Positions 34,025 through 42,711 of a stretch of DNA of 64,000 nt are shown one piece after another; position 1 is the stretch's first letter, and each line of letters starts with the position of its first letter. The position numbers were made by a program, and so were the translations under genes. Below the pieces are notes generated by a model. It was given only the letters and a program-made list of their open reading frames with translations, ran no database searches and was not told the origin of the DNA. Source of the stretch: Mycolicibacterium brisbanense (GTDB lineage Bacteria > Actinomycetota > Actinomycetes > Mycobacteriales > Mycobacteriaceae). The stretch is taken from NCBI RefSeq assembly GCF_001570425.1, contig NZ_BCSX01000024.1, positions 1 through 64,000 on the forward strand. The letters are read 5' to 3'.

Positions 34025-34753
34025 TCAGGCCGCCACCCGGTCACATGCTGCGTCGACGAACGCGCGAAACAGCGCCGCCTGGGCCGGATCGTCGGCCGCG
34101 GTGTCTTCGGGATGCCACTGCACACCGACGTACCACCCGTCGTGCGCCTGCAACTCGACTGCTTCGATGACGCCGTCGGCCGCGCGTGCCGTGGGGCGGA
34201 GGCCGTCGCCGAGCCGCCCGATGCACTGGTGGTGATAGCACGAGATGGTCGGTGCGGGGCCGACGATCTGGGCAAGCATGGCGTCGTCGGCGACCTCGAT
34301 CGGATGGGTGACGTGGCGGTGATTGCCGCAGGCATCGTCCATGTCCTGGATGAGGTCTCCGCCGAGCGCGACGTTGACGATTTGATTCCCTCGACAGATG
34401 GCGAGCAGTGGGAGCCGCCGGTCCAGTGCGATACGGGCGACGGCGAGGTCGAAGGCGTCCTGTTCCTCGTCGACGTCGTAGGCCGAGGGGCTCGGGACGG
34501 CGCCGTAGCGGTGGGAGGCGATGTCGCCGCCGCCCGGCAGCAGCACGCCGTCGGCGAACCACAGCCGTGCGGCGACGTCGGCATCGCTGATCTGACCGGC
34601 GGGTGCGTACGGGTGGACGACGACCGGTTCGCCGCCCGCGGCGTACACCGACTCGGCGATCTTGCGGGAGACGACGCCGGCGCGGGACCGCAGGGCCGAG
34701 GCCGATTCGGAGAACCGGGCCGGGATGGCAATCATCGGACGCCTGACGGACAC
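34025..34753 (-). CDS. Peptidase C26-like gamma-glutamyl hydrolase (PuuD-like)
   Basis: A 242-residue class I amidotransferase-fold hydrolase from a GTG at 34753. Nucleophile Cys is in LLAICRGNQIVNVALGG near residue 118; HEGY-like catalytic His and Glu are in YVGVQWHPED. The ADGVLLPGGGDIAS region is typical of gamma-glutamyl-gamma-aminobutyrate hydrolases (PuuD), which release glutamate from gamma-glutamylated amino acids. It fits as the deglutamylating partner of the GS-like ligase. An operator-like palindrome lies 22 bp upstream of the start. It converges with the MarR gene, 8 bp apart. Confidence 0.88.
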   Translation of the reverse strand: MSVRRPMIAIPARFSESASALRSRAGVVSRKIAESVYAAGGEPVVVHPYAPAGQISDADVAARLWFADGVLLPGGGDIASHRYGAVPSPSAYDVDEEQDAFDLAVARIALDRRLPLLAICRGNQIVNVALGGDLIQDMDDACGNHRHVTHPIEVADDAMLAQIVGPAPTISCYHHQCIGRLGDGLRPTARAADGVIEAVELQAHDGWYVGVQWHPEDTAADDPAQAALFRAFVDAACDRVAA

Positions 34754-34774
34754 GGTGACTCCTGCCTGACGGGG

Positions 34775-34794
34775 ATTGTTCGCACCCGAACGAT
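34775..34794. promoter_or_regulatory. Candidate MarR operator, site f
   Basis: ATTGTTCGCACCCGAACGAT: a strong GTTCG-N4-CGAAC palindrome immediately upstream of the C26 hydrolase gene. A further half-site GGTTCGGG follows at about 34798-34805. Confidence 0.68.
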
Positions 34795-34829
34795 ACCGGT
34801 TCGGGATCTGCCCCGCCAGGGGTGTCGGG

Positions 34830-36833
34830 TCAGTCCCCGGTGCGACCCAGCTTCCGCCACAGGAACTCGTAGGTCAGCGCAGCCTTGAACGCGGCCTGCT
34901 TGTTGTCCGCGGCGCCGCCGTGCCCGCCCTCGATGTTCTCGTAGTACGTCACGTCATGCCCCGCGGCCTCAAGGGCCGCGGTCATCTTGCGGGCATGTCC
35001 CGGGTGCACGCGGTCATCGCGCGTCGAGGTGGTGATGAGGATCGGCGGATAGCGACGGTCACTCGAAATATTCTGGTACGGCGAGTATTTCGAGATGACC
35101 TCCCAATCGGCGGGATCGTCGGGGTCACCGTATTCGGCCACCCAGGACGCGCCCGCCAGCAGCAGGTGATAGCGCTTCATATCCAGCAGCGGCACACTGC
35201 ACACCAGGGCGCCGAACAACTGCGGATACTGCGTCAGCATGACGCCCATGAGCAGGCCGCCGTTGCTGCCACCCGCCGCGCCGAGCTGTTCGACCGTGGT
35301 GATGCCGCGCCGCACCAGATCGGCTGCCACGGCGGCGAAGTCCTCGTAGACCAGGTGGCGGTTCTCCCGCATCGCCTGGGTGTGCCAGCGTGGGCCGTAC
35401 TCCCCGCCGCCACGGATGTTGGCGGAGACGAAGGTGCCGCCGCGGGCCAGCCAGGTCCGCCCGATGCCTCCGGAATAGCCGGGAGTCAACGAACTTTGGA
35501 AGCCGCCGTAGCCGTAGAGGTACGTCGGGCTGGGTGCCGACCGCTGACCGACCACGTAATAGGGAATCGCGGTGCCATCCGCGGAGGTCGCGAAATACTG
35601 CGCGACGTCGATGCCGTCGGCGTCGAAGAACGCCGGGGCGGACTTGAGCTGTTTGAGTGAGCCACCAGCGGTTCCGTGCAGCAGCCGCGACGGTGTGATG
35701 AAACCGCTTGAGTCGTAGAAGACCTCGTCGCCGAGCGGATCGGTCTCGACGACGACGGTCTCGTCGCCCACGGGGATGCCCGGTGCGTCGACGCGCTCCC
35801 ACGTTCCGGGCGTGACGATCTCGATGTGGCTCGCGACGTCGCGCCGCGTGACCAGCACCAGTTTGTCCTTGGTCCAGCTGGCCTCGGACAGGCAGCTGTG
35901 CTCGTCGGGCTCGTAGACGACGGTGAATTCGCGGTTGCCGGAAAGGAAGTCGTCGAACTTGGTGGCGAGCAAGCTGCCCGCCGAGTAGGTGACCTCGCCG
36001 ACCTCCCAGTCGCTGCGCAGCGAGATCAGCATCCATTCGCGGTGCGTCGACGTCGTCGCGTCGGTCGGGACGTCGATGAGGATCAGTTCGCCGCCGCGGA
36101 GCTCATAGCGCAGCTTGTTGTAGAAGTCGGTGTAGCGGCCGACGCGGGTGTGCTCGAATCCGGGGGTCCGGTCCACGCTGGCGATCACGCGGATATCGGT
36201 CGGTTCGGCCTCGAATACGGTCTCGGCGCTCTCCAGCGGTTCGCCGCGGCGCCAGCGCTTGGCGATCCGGGGGTAACCGGATTCGGTCATCGACCCATCG
36301 CCGAAGTCGGTGCACACCAACACGGTGTTTTCGTCTTCCCACGTCACCGATGACTTGGCTTCCGGCAGTTCAAAGCCGCCCTCGACGAATTCCCTGGTGC
36401 GCATGTCGAATTCACGCACCACCGTGGCGTCCGCGCCGCCGCGCGACAGGCTGATCAACGCCAGCGTGTGCTCGGGTTCGATGACCTCGGGGCCTGCCCA
36501 CACCCAGTTCTCGTCCTCGGTGCGCGCGAGTTCGTCGAGGTCGATGATCACGTCCCAGTCGGGCTCATCGGTGCGGTAGCTGTCCAAGGTGGTGCGCCGC
36601 CAGATGCCCCGCGGGTTCGCCTCGTCTCGCCAGAAGTTGTAGAGGTACTCACCCCGGCGGCCCACGTACGGTATGCGTGCGTCGGTGTCGAGTACCTCGA
36701 GCACCTGGTCACGCAGCTCGTCGAACCGGTCGCCACTGAGCGCTGCCACGGTCGCGTCGTTGTGTTTGCGGACCCAATCCAGGGCGTCGTCGCCGGTGAT
36801 GTCCTCGAGCCACAAGTACGGGTCGTCTGCCAC
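34830..36833 (-). CDS. Prolyl oligopeptidase family serine peptidase (S9A)
   Basis: A 667-residue two-domain peptidase. The N-terminal ~400 residues form the beta-propeller; the C-terminal alpha/beta-hydrolase domain has the nucleophile in GGSNGGLLMG, the Asp in TSTRDDRVHPGH and the His in EGGHGGAADNKQ, so the triad is complete. PYLWLEDITGDDALDWVRKH at the start is the usual POP opening. Cytosolic enzymes of this family cleave short peptides after Pro or related residues. Its position before the aldehyde dehydrogenase gene corresponds to M. tuberculosis Rv0457c. It marks the return to conserved gene order after the catabolic block. Confidence 0.93.
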   Translation of the reverse strand: MADDPYLWLEDITGDDALDWVRKHNDATVAALSGDRFDELRDQVLEVLDTDARIPYVGRRGEYLYNFWRDEANPRGIWRRTTLDSYRTDEPDWDVIIDLDELARTEDENWVWAGPEVIEPEHTLALISLSRGGADATVVREFDMRTREFVEGGFELPEAKSSVTWEDENTVLVCTDFGDGSMTESGYPRIAKRWRRGEPLESAETVFEAEPTDIRVIASVDRTPGFEHTRVGRYTDFYNKLRYELRGGELILIDVPTDATTSTHREWMLISLRSDWEVGEVTYSAGSLLATKFDDFLSGNREFTVVYEPDEHSCLSEASWTKDKLVLVTRRDVASHIEIVTPGTWERVDAPGIPVGDETVVVETDPLGDEVFYDSSGFITPSRLLHGTAGGSLKQLKSAPAFFDADGIDVAQYFATSADGTAIPYYVVGQRSAPSPTYLYGYGGFQSSLTPGYSGGIGRTWLARGGTFVSANIRGGGEYGPRWHTQAMRENRHLVYEDFAAVAADLVRRGITTVEQLGAAGGSNGGLLMGVMLTQYPQLFGALVCSVPLLDMKRYHLLLAGASWVAEYGDPDDPADWEVISKYSPYQNISSDRRYPPILITTSTRDDRVHPGHARKMTAALEAAGHDVTYYENIEGGHGGAADNKQAAFKAALTYEFLWRKLGRTGD

Positions 36834-36858
36834 CTCAACATTGTGCCCGCGCGCGTAA

Positions 36859-36882
36859 TGTGAGCTGTGTTACACCGCTCAC
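36859..36882. promoter_or_regulatory. Overlapping palindromes upstream of aldehyde dehydrogenase (CRP-like)
   Basis: TGTGA-GCTGTG-TTACA at 36859-36874 matches the TGTGA-N6-TCACA CRP consensus at nine of ten positions. The overlapping span 36860-36882 (GTGAGC ... GCTCAC) is also a 23-bp near-perfect palindrome. It sits 12-36 bp upstream of the start codon at 36895, which would suit repression. Which protein binds is not decidable. Confidence 0.45.
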
Positions 36883-36894
36883 GAGGAGTCCGTC

Positions 36895-38418
36895 ATGACA
36901 GTGTTTTCGCGCCCGGGGGCTGCCGACGCCCTGATGTCCTTCGAGTCTCGCTACGGCAATTACATCGGTGGGGAGTGGGTGGCCCCGGCCGAGGGGCGGT
37001 ATTTCGAGAATCCGACACCGGTCACCGGGCAGGTGTTCTGCGAGATCCCGCGGTCCACCGAGGCTGACGTCGAGAAGGCGCTCGACGCCGCGCATGCGGC
37101 CGCGCCCGCGTGGGGCAAGACCTCACCCGCCGAGCGCGCGGTGATCCTCAACAAGATCGCCGACCGCATCGAGGCCAATCTCGAATCCATCGCGCTGGCC
37201 GAGTCGTGGGACAACGGCAAGCCGATCCGCGAGACGCTCAACGCCGATATTCCGTTGGCGGTGGACCACTTCCGCTACTTCGCCGGCGCGATCCGGGCAC
37301 AGGAAGGCTCGCTGAGCCAGATCGACGAGGACACCGTCGCCTACCACTTCCACGAGCCGCTGGGTGTGGTCGGGCAGATCATCCCGTGGAACTTCCCGAT
37401 CCTCATGGCCACGTGGAAGCTGGCCCCGGCGCTCGCGGCGGGCAACGCCGTCGTCATCAAACCGGCCGAACAGACTCCGGCCTCGGTGCTGTACCTCTTC
37501 TCGCTGATCGGTGATCTGCTGCCGGCGGGCGTGGTGAACATCGTCAACGGTTTCGGGGTCGAGGCGGGCAAGCCGCTGGCCTCGTCCAACCGGATCGCCA
37601 AGATCGCCTTCACCGGTGAGACCACGACCGGCCGGTTGATCATGCAGTACGCGTCGCAGAACCTCATCCCGGTCACCCTCGAACTCGGCGGCAAGAGCCC
37701 CAACATCTTCTTCAACGACGTGATGGCGGCCGGCGACGACTTCCAGGACAAGGCCCTGGAAGGGTTCACGATGTTCGCCCTGAACCAGGGTGAGGTGTGT
37801 ACCTGCCCGTCGCGCAGCCTGATCCAGGCCGACATCTATGACGAGTTCCTCGAGCTGGCGGCCATCCGCACCAAGGCGGTGCGGCAGGGTGATCCGCTGG
37901 ACACCGAGACCATGATCGGGTCGCAAGCCTCCAACGACCAGTTCGAGAAGATCCTGTCCTACATCGAGATCGGCAAATCCGAAGGAGCGCGGGTGGTCAC
38001 CGGCGGTGAACGCGCCGACCTCGGTGGTGACCTGGCCGGCGGCTTCTACATCCAGCCGACGGTGTTCGAGGGCAACAACAACATGCGGATCTTCCAGGAG
38101 GAGATCTTCGGACCCGTCGTCGCGGTGACGTCGTTCAAGGATTACGACGACGCCATCAGCATCGCCAACAACACTCTCTACGGGCTGGGGGCGGGCGTGT
38201 GGTCGCGGGACGGCAACACCGCCTACCGGGCCGGCCGCGACATCAAGGCCGGCCGGGTATGGACCAACTGCTATCACGCCTATCCGGCGCACGCCGCGTT
38301 CGGTGGCTACAAGCAGTCCGGCATCGGCCGTGAAAACCACAAGATGATGCTGGACCACTACCAGCAGACCAAGAACCTGCTGGTGTCCTACAGCAACAAG
38401 GCCCAGGGATTCTTCTAG
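36895..38418 (+). CDS. NAD-dependent aldehyde dehydrogenase (Rv0458-like)
   Basis: A 507-residue ALDH with catalytic Glu in [13 protein letters not shown] and catalytic Cys in [13 protein letters not shown], where the normal GQxC is GEVC. This GEVCTCPSR form marks the AldB/ExaC-type branch acting on short aliphatic aldehydes such as acetaldehyde. The start ATG at 36895 follows GAGGAG. The DUF779 gene starts 3 bp after the stop, a pairing conserved in actinobacteria and proteobacteria. The position corresponds to Rv0458. Palindromes just upstream suggest specific regulation. Confidence 0.92.
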   Translation: MTVFSRPGAADALMSFESRYGNYIGGEWVAPAEGRYFENPTPVTGQVFCEIPRSTEADVEKALDAAHAAAPAWGKTSPAERAVILNKIADRIEANLESIALAESWDNGKPIRETLNADIPLAVDHFRYFAGAIRAQEGSLSQIDEDTVAYHFHEPLGVVGQIIPWNFPILMATWKLAPALAAGNAVVIKPAEQTPASVLYLFSLIGDLLPAGVVNIVNGFGVEAGKPLASSNRIAKIAFTGETTTGRLIMQYASQNLIPVTLELGGKSPNIFFNDVMAAGDDFQDKALEGFTMFALNQGEVCTCPSRSLIQADIYDEFLELAAIRTKAVRQGDPLDTETMIGSQASNDQFEKILSYIEIGKSEGARVVTGGERADLGGDLAGGFYIQPTVFEGNNNMRIFQEEIFGPVVAVTSFKDYDDAISIANNTLYGLGAGVWSRDGNTAYRAGRDIKAGRVWTNCYHAYPAHAAFGGYKQSGIGRENHKMMLDHYQQTKNLLVSYSNKAQGFF

Positions 38419-38420
38419 AT

Positions 38421-38894
38421 ATGACGAGCAGAGCCCTCATCACCCAGGCCGCCGCCGACCTGCTGACGACCCTGCAGGAGCGGCACGGCGCGTTGATGTT
38501 TCACCAGTCCGGCGGATGCTGCGACGGGTCGTCGCCGATGTGCTACCCCGACGGTGATTTCATCGTCGGGGACCGCGACATCCTGCTGGGCATCCTCGAC
38601 GTCGGCGATACCGGCGTGCCGGTGTGGATCTCCGGGCCGCAGTTCGACGCGTGGAAACACACCCAGCTGGTGATCGATGTGGTGCCCGGCCGTGGCGGCG
38701 GGTTCAGCTTGGAGGCGCCCGAGGGTAAGCGGTTCCTGTCACGCGGACGGGCGTTCACCGACGCCGAGATCGACGAACTCGCTGCGTCCCCACCGCTGAC
38801 CGGGGCCGAATACGCGGCGGGGAAGCGTCCGACCGACACGGGAAGCCACATCGTCGCCGAGGCGTCGGACGCCTGCCCGGTGCCTCAGAGGTAG
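38421..38894 (+). CDS. DUF779 protein (Rv0459-like)
   Basis: A 157-residue cytosolic protein of family DUF779. The N-terminal half carries HQSGGCCDGSSPMCYPDGDF, a conserved cluster of three Cys that looks like a metal- or electrophile-binding site. The next stretch, GVPVWISGPQFDAWKHTQLV, is also typical. Its gene begins 3 bp after the aldehyde dehydrogenase stop, and the two are found together in many genomes, so it likely assists or protects that enzyme. The C-terminus after residue ~125 is poorly conserved. Confidence 0.85.
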   Translation: MTSRALITQAAADLLTTLQERHGALMFHQSGGCCDGSSPMCYPDGDFIVGDRDILLGILDVGDTGVPVWISGPQFDAWKHTQLVIDVVPGRGGGFSLEAPEGKRFLSRGRAFTDAEIDELAASPPLTGAEYAAGKRPTDTGSHIVAEASDACPVPQR

Positions 38895-38947
38895 GAATCA
38901 CCCGGATCGCGCAGTGAGGCTATTGCCCCGCCCACTAGGGTGAGGGC

Positions 38948-40348
38948 GTGACCCACTTTGACGTCGTCGTTCTCGGAGCCGGTCCCGGTGGATACGTCGC
39001 GGCTATTCGTGCCGCTCAACTGGGGCTGAACACCGCCATCATCGAACCCAAGTATTGGGGTGGAGTGTGCCTCAACGTTGGGTGTATCCCGTCCAAGGCG
39101 TTGCTGCGCAACGCCGAGCTGGCCCATATCTTCGCCAAGGAAGCCAAGACCTTCGGTATCAGCGGTGAGGCCAGCTTCGACTACGGCGCGGCATTCGACC
39201 GCAGCCGCAAGGTCGCCGAGGGCCGGGTGGCCGGCGTGCACTTCCTGATGAAGAAGAACAAGATCACCGAGATTCACGGCTACGGCACCTTCACCGGGCC
39301 CAAGTCGATCTCGGTGAAACTCAACGACGGCGGCACCGAGAACGTGACGTTCGACAACGCGATCATCGCCACCGGATCGTCGACCCGCCTGGTCCCCGGC
39401 ACCACGCTCAGCGACAACGTGGTCACCTACGAGACCCAGATCCTGTCCCGTGAGCTGCCCGAGTCGATCATCATCGCCGGCGCGGGCGCGATCGGCATGG
39501 AGTTCGCGTACGTGCTCAAGAACTACGGCGTCGACGTCACCATCGTCGAGTTCCTGCCGCGGGCCCTGCCCAACGAGGACGCCGAGGTCTCCAAGGAGAT
39601 CGAAAAGCAGTACAAGAAGCTCGGTGTGAAGATTCTCACCGGGACCAAGGTCGAGGGCATCGTCGATGAGGGAGCTGACGGTCCAGTTCGCGTCACCGTC
39701 AGCAAGGACGGCAAGACCGAAGAGCTCAAGGCCGACAAGGTGTTGCAGGCCATCGGGTTCGCGCCCAACGTCGACGGCTACGGCCTGGAGGCGGCCGGGG
39801 TGGCGCTCACCGACCGCAAGGCCATCGCGATCGACGAGTACATGCGCACCAACGTGCCGGGCATCTATGCGATCGGCGATGTGACGGCGCTGCTGCAGCT
39901 GGCGCACGTCGCCGAGGCCCAGGGCGTGGTGGCCGCCGAGACCATCGCCGGTGCCGAGACGTTGTCGCTCGGCGATTACCGGATGATGCCGCGCGCGACC
40001 TTCTGCCAGCCGCAGGTGGCCAGCTTCGGGTTGACCGAACAGCAGGCCAAGGATGAGGGCTACGACGTCGTCGTCGCGAAGTTCCCGTTCACGGCCAACG
40101 GCAAGGCCCACGGCCTGGCCGACCCGACCGGGTTCGTCAAGCTCATCGCCGACAAGAAGCACCTGGAACTGCTCGGCGGGCACCTCATCGGACCGGATGT
40201 GTCCGAACTGCTGCCCGAGCTGACGCTGGCCCAGAAGTGGGATCTGACCGCGCACGAACTGGCGCGCAACGTGCATACCCACCCGACCCTGTCCGAAGCG
40301 CTGCAGGAATGCTTCCACGGCCTCACCGGCCACATGATCAACTTTTGA
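38948..40348 (+). CDS. lpdC: Dihydrolipoamide dehydrogenase (Lpd, Rv0462-like)
   Basis: A 466-residue flavoprotein disulfide reductase. FAD site [20 protein letters not shown]; redox-active disulfide [19 protein letters not shown] site [17 protein letters not shown]-terminal active-site His-Glu in [12 protein letters not shown]. It is the E3 subunit shared by pyruvate dehydrogenase, branched-chain dehydrogenase and the peroxynitrite reductase/peroxidase complex in mycobacteria. Start is GTG at 38948. The following membrane-protein gene overlaps its stop, as in M. tuberculosis Rv0462-Rv0463. Confidence 0.96.
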   Translation: MTHFDVVVLGAGPGGYVAAIRAAQLGLNTAIIEPKYWGGVCLNVGCIPSKALLRNAELAHIFAKEAKTFGISGEASFDYGAAFDRSRKVAEGRVAGVHFLMKKNKITEIHGYGTFTGPKSISVKLNDGGTENVTFDNAIIATGSSTRLVPGTTLSDNVVTYETQILSRELPESIIIAGAGAIGMEFAYVLKNYGVDVTIVEFLPRALPNEDAEVSKEIEKQYKKLGVKILTGTKVEGIVDEGADGPVRVTVSKDGKTEELKADKVLQAIGFAPNVDGYGLEAAGVALTDRKAIAIDEYMRTNVPGIYAIGDVTALLQLAHVAEAQGVVAAETIAGAETLSLGDYRMMPRATFCQPQVASFGLTEQQAKDEGYDVVVAKFPFTANGKAHGLADPTGFVKLIADKKHLELLGGHLIGPDVSELLPELTLAQKWDLTAHELARNVHTHPTLSEALQECFHGLTGHMINF

Positions 40349-40614
40349 GAAACGAGATCATTGCCGGTATCGGCGGATTGGTCGTCGGCCATATCCTGTG
40401 GCTGACGGCCATTTCGCTGGCCACCGACAGCGGCTACGTCAACCAGTGGGTGTTGGTGGTCGCTGCGGTGTCGTTCCTGATCGCCGTGGCGGCCGGTCTG
40501 CTGGGTAGGCGCAAGTACCAGCAGAAGGCCTACGAATGGGCGGCGTTCCTGTGGCTGCTACCGGTCTCGCCGGTGCTGTTCTCGATCGCCGTGCTCGGGG
40601 TGACGTACCTCTAG
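40345..40614 (+). CDS. Small membrane protein (Rv0463-like)
   Basis: An 89-residue protein with three hydrophobic helices ([59 protein letters not shown]). The likely start is a TTG at 40345 that shares bases with the lpdC stop (TTGA), giving translational coupling. Its position and size match M. tuberculosis Rv0463, a conserved membrane protein of unknown function. Nothing in the sequence indicates a catalytic role. Confidence 0.72.
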   Translation: MRNEIIAGIGGLVVGHILWLTAISLATDSGYVNQWVLVVAAVSFLIAVAAGLLGRRKYQQKAYEWAAFLWLLPVSPVLFSIAVLGVTYL

Positions 40615-40618
40615 GTCA

Positions 40619-40634
40619 TTGTGTGATCGCACAA
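40619..40634. promoter_or_regulatory. 16-bp near-palindrome upstream of the MFS gene
   Basis: TTGTGTGATCGCACAA is symmetrical at seven of eight half-site positions. It lies 68 bp upstream of the transporter start in an otherwise gene-free 87-bp gap. The shape fits a GntR- or CRP-type operator; no regulator gene is adjacent. Confidence 0.4.
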
Positions 40635-40701
40635 CGGTAGGGACTGTATTTCGAGCATCCGTGCGGTTCTCGTTCGGTATCCGCTGGGCAAATGTCGATG
40701 T

Positions 40702-42051
40702 ATGTCATCTAGTAGTGGCCTGATCGACGACGCGCCGTTGACTGCATTCCACAAGAAACTGACGGTGTATTCCTCCGGTGGGCCGTTCATCGACGGCTAT
40801 GCCATCGCGATCATCGGCTTCACCTGGGCGACGATGAGCAAGTCATTCGTCGTCACCGCCGCCGACAAGGGCATGATCGCCGCCGCCGTCCTGGTAGGCA
40901 TTTTCGTCGGGGGCGGCCTGTTCGGCTGGGTGACCGACAAGGTCGGCCGCCACGTCATGTACATTCTGGATCTTGTTGCGCTGGCGGCATTTTCGCTCGC
41001 CTGCCTGTTCGCCACCGAGGTGTGGCAGCTCGTGCTGCTCAGGTTCCTCATCGGCATGGCGATCGGTGCGGACTATCCGATCGCCACCTCGCTGCTGGCG
41101 GAATACCTGCCTGCCAAATACCGCGGGCGCATGCTCGGCGCGACGTTCGTCGTCTGGGCCATCGGCGCCACGGCCGCCCCGGCAGTTGCCATGGTGTGCA
41201 GCCATTTTGCCGGTGACAACGCCTGGCGGTGGATGCTCGCCAGCCCCGCGATTTTTGCCCTCGTGACGCTGTTCCTGCGGCTGGGTACGCCGGAGTCGCC
41301 CCGTTGGCTCATCAGCAAGGGCCGCGTCGAGGAGGCCGATCGATCCATCAAGCAGGTCTTCGGCCCCAACTACGGGGTGGCCGATCTCGGTGAGCCCGAA
41401 TCTTCTGGGCGCGCGACGTTCTGGTCGGTCTTCAAACCGCCCTACCTGACTCGGACCCTCTTCGTCAGCCTGTTCTGGATGTGCCAGGTCATCCCGCTGC
41501 TGTCCATCTACTCGTTCTCGTTCGACATCCTCGCTGAGGTCGGCATCACCGGAAACGGAGCCGAGGTCTTCCTCGCCGCGCTGTTCGTCATCGGCGGCAT
41601 CCCTGGCCTGCTGCTGGTCGACCGCATAGGCCGCAAGGCGTTGTTGATCTACACCTTCACCGGCATCGGCATCATTTGGGGTGTTGCCGGCCTGATCCCC
41701 GGTCTGCCGGTGATGGCCGTCTTCGGGGCGGTGTGTGCGTTTGCGTTGCTGTCCGGAGGCTCCAATTTCCTGGAGATCGTCTATCCGAATGAGCTCTTCC
41801 CGACCGAGATCCGCGCCACCGCAGTAGGTATCGGAACCGCGGCCAGCAGAATCGGTGCGGCGGTGGCCGTTTACCTCATGCCGCTTGCGCTCGACAAGGG
41901 GGTCAACTGGGTGCTGCTGGCCGGTGCGGCCATCTCGTTCGTCGGACTGGCCGTGACCGTCGCATGGGGTGTCGAGACGGCGGGACGTTCGCTCGGTGAG
42001 GCGGCGAACGCCAAGTCCGGATCACCCGAAGAAGAGCCGGTCAGGCGCTGA
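40702..42051 (+). CDS. Major facilitator superfamily transporter
   Basis: A 449-residue transporter with twelve predicted helices. The A-loop GWVTDKVGRHVMYILDLVAL and the LAEYLPAKYRGRMLGA segment after helix 4 are typical of the sugar-porter/metabolite-proton-symporter branch, and VDRIGRKALLIYTFTGIG repeats the motif in the second half. It does not correspond to a gene between Rv0463 and Rv0464c in M. tuberculosis as far as I recall, so it is probably an insertion into the conserved block. The substrate could be a sugar, polyol or aromatic acid. Confidence 0.88.
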   Translation: MSSSSGLIDDAPLTAFHKKLTVYSSGGPFIDGYAIAIIGFTWATMSKSFVVTAADKGMIAAAVLVGIFVGGGLFGWVTDKVGRHVMYILDLVALAAFSLACLFATEVWQLVLLRFLIGMAIGADYPIATSLLAEYLPAKYRGRMLGATFVVWAIGATAAPAVAMVCSHFAGDNAWRWMLASPAIFALVTLFLRLGTPESPRWLISKGRVEEADRSIKQVFGPNYGVADLGEPESSGRATFWSVFKPPYLTRTLFVSLFWMCQVIPLLSIYSFSFDILAEVGITGNGAEVFLAALFVIGGIPGLLLVDRIGRKALLIYTFTGIGIIWGVAGLIPGLPVMAVFGAVCAFALLSGGSNFLEIVYPNELFPTEIRATAVGIGTAASRIGAAVAVYLMPLALDKGVNWVLLAGAAISFVGLAVTVAWGVETAGRSLGEAANAKSGSPEEEPVRR

Positions 42052-42062
42052 CACCCGGCGGC

Positions 42063-42614
42063 TCAGTCCGGGAAGTCCAGCGGGATCCGCAGCGTCGCCA
42101 TCGTCGCGGCGAGCGCGTCGTATTGTCCTGCCAGCATGCAGAATTCGATGAGCTGTGTACGGGTGAGGATCCCCGAGAGCGCGGCCCAGGTCTCCGACGA
42201 CATCGAGCGGGTGACGACGAATTCGTCGGTCGCGGTGATCAGTATGCGCTGCCGGTCGGTGAGTCCCGCGGCGTCAGGACCCTCGAAGATGCGAGCCTGG
42301 GTTTCACGGTCCACCCCGCGGCTGCGGGCCAGGCGGCGGTGCTGCTGCAACTCGTACTCGCAGTCGCGAAGGTGCGCGACGCGCAGGATCACCAGTTCGG
42401 CGTCCTTACGGGTGAGCTTGCCGAACGGTCCGAGCAGCAGCCCTGCCGACGGCAGCCACGCCAGGAACAGGAGTTTGTGCTGCCCCAGCACGTTGAACAA
42501 GGTGAACCGCGGTGCCCGGATGGCCCGTGCTCCTGCCTTGGCGATGACCCAGTTGATCGGCCCCAGCTCCCGGAATCCTCCCGGTGCGATGCGGGCGGGC
42601 TCAGTTGTGCTCAC
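42063..42614 (-). CDS. Carboxymuconolactone decarboxylase/AhpD-fold protein (Rv0464c-like)
   Basis: A 183-residue helical protein. The AhpD-like core is LRVAHLRDCEYELQQHRRLA followed by ITATDEFVVTRSMSSETWAA. Only one Cys is present where AhpD itself has a CxxC pair, so it is not an AhpD-type alkylhydroperoxidase; the function is unknown. It is read leftward after ramB, and the intervening 97 bp hold one copy of a palindromic element (42638-42694). Corresponds to Rv0464c by position. Confidence 0.8.
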   Translation of the reverse strand: MSTTEPARIAPGGFRELGPINWVIAKAGARAIRAPRFTLFNVLGQHKLLFLAWLPSAGLLLGPFGKLTRKDAELVILRVAHLRDCEYELQQHRRLARSRGVDRETQARIFEGPDAAGLTDRQRILITATDEFVVTRSMSSETWAALSGILTRTQLIEFCMLAGQYDALAATMATLRIPLDFPD

Positions 42615-42637
42615 CTAGCCGAGTCTGGCACACCTGG

Positions 42638-42694
42638 CGACACTACGGTTTGTGGTGCGATTTCGACGATTAGGCGCCAGAAACCGTAGTGTCG
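42638..42694. repeat. Palindromic intergenic element, copy A
   Basis: Arms CGACACTACGGTTT (42638-42651) and AAACCGTAGTGTCG (42681-42694) are perfect 14-bp inverted repeats, with a partly paired inner stem (TGGTGCG against GGCGCCA). The total is 57 bp. It begins 18 bp beyond the ramB stop, so it could act as a stem-loop terminator. Copies B and C lie at 48716 and 49681. Confidence 0.8.
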
Positions 42695-42711
42695 GCGGCG
42701 AGTGCGCACTA

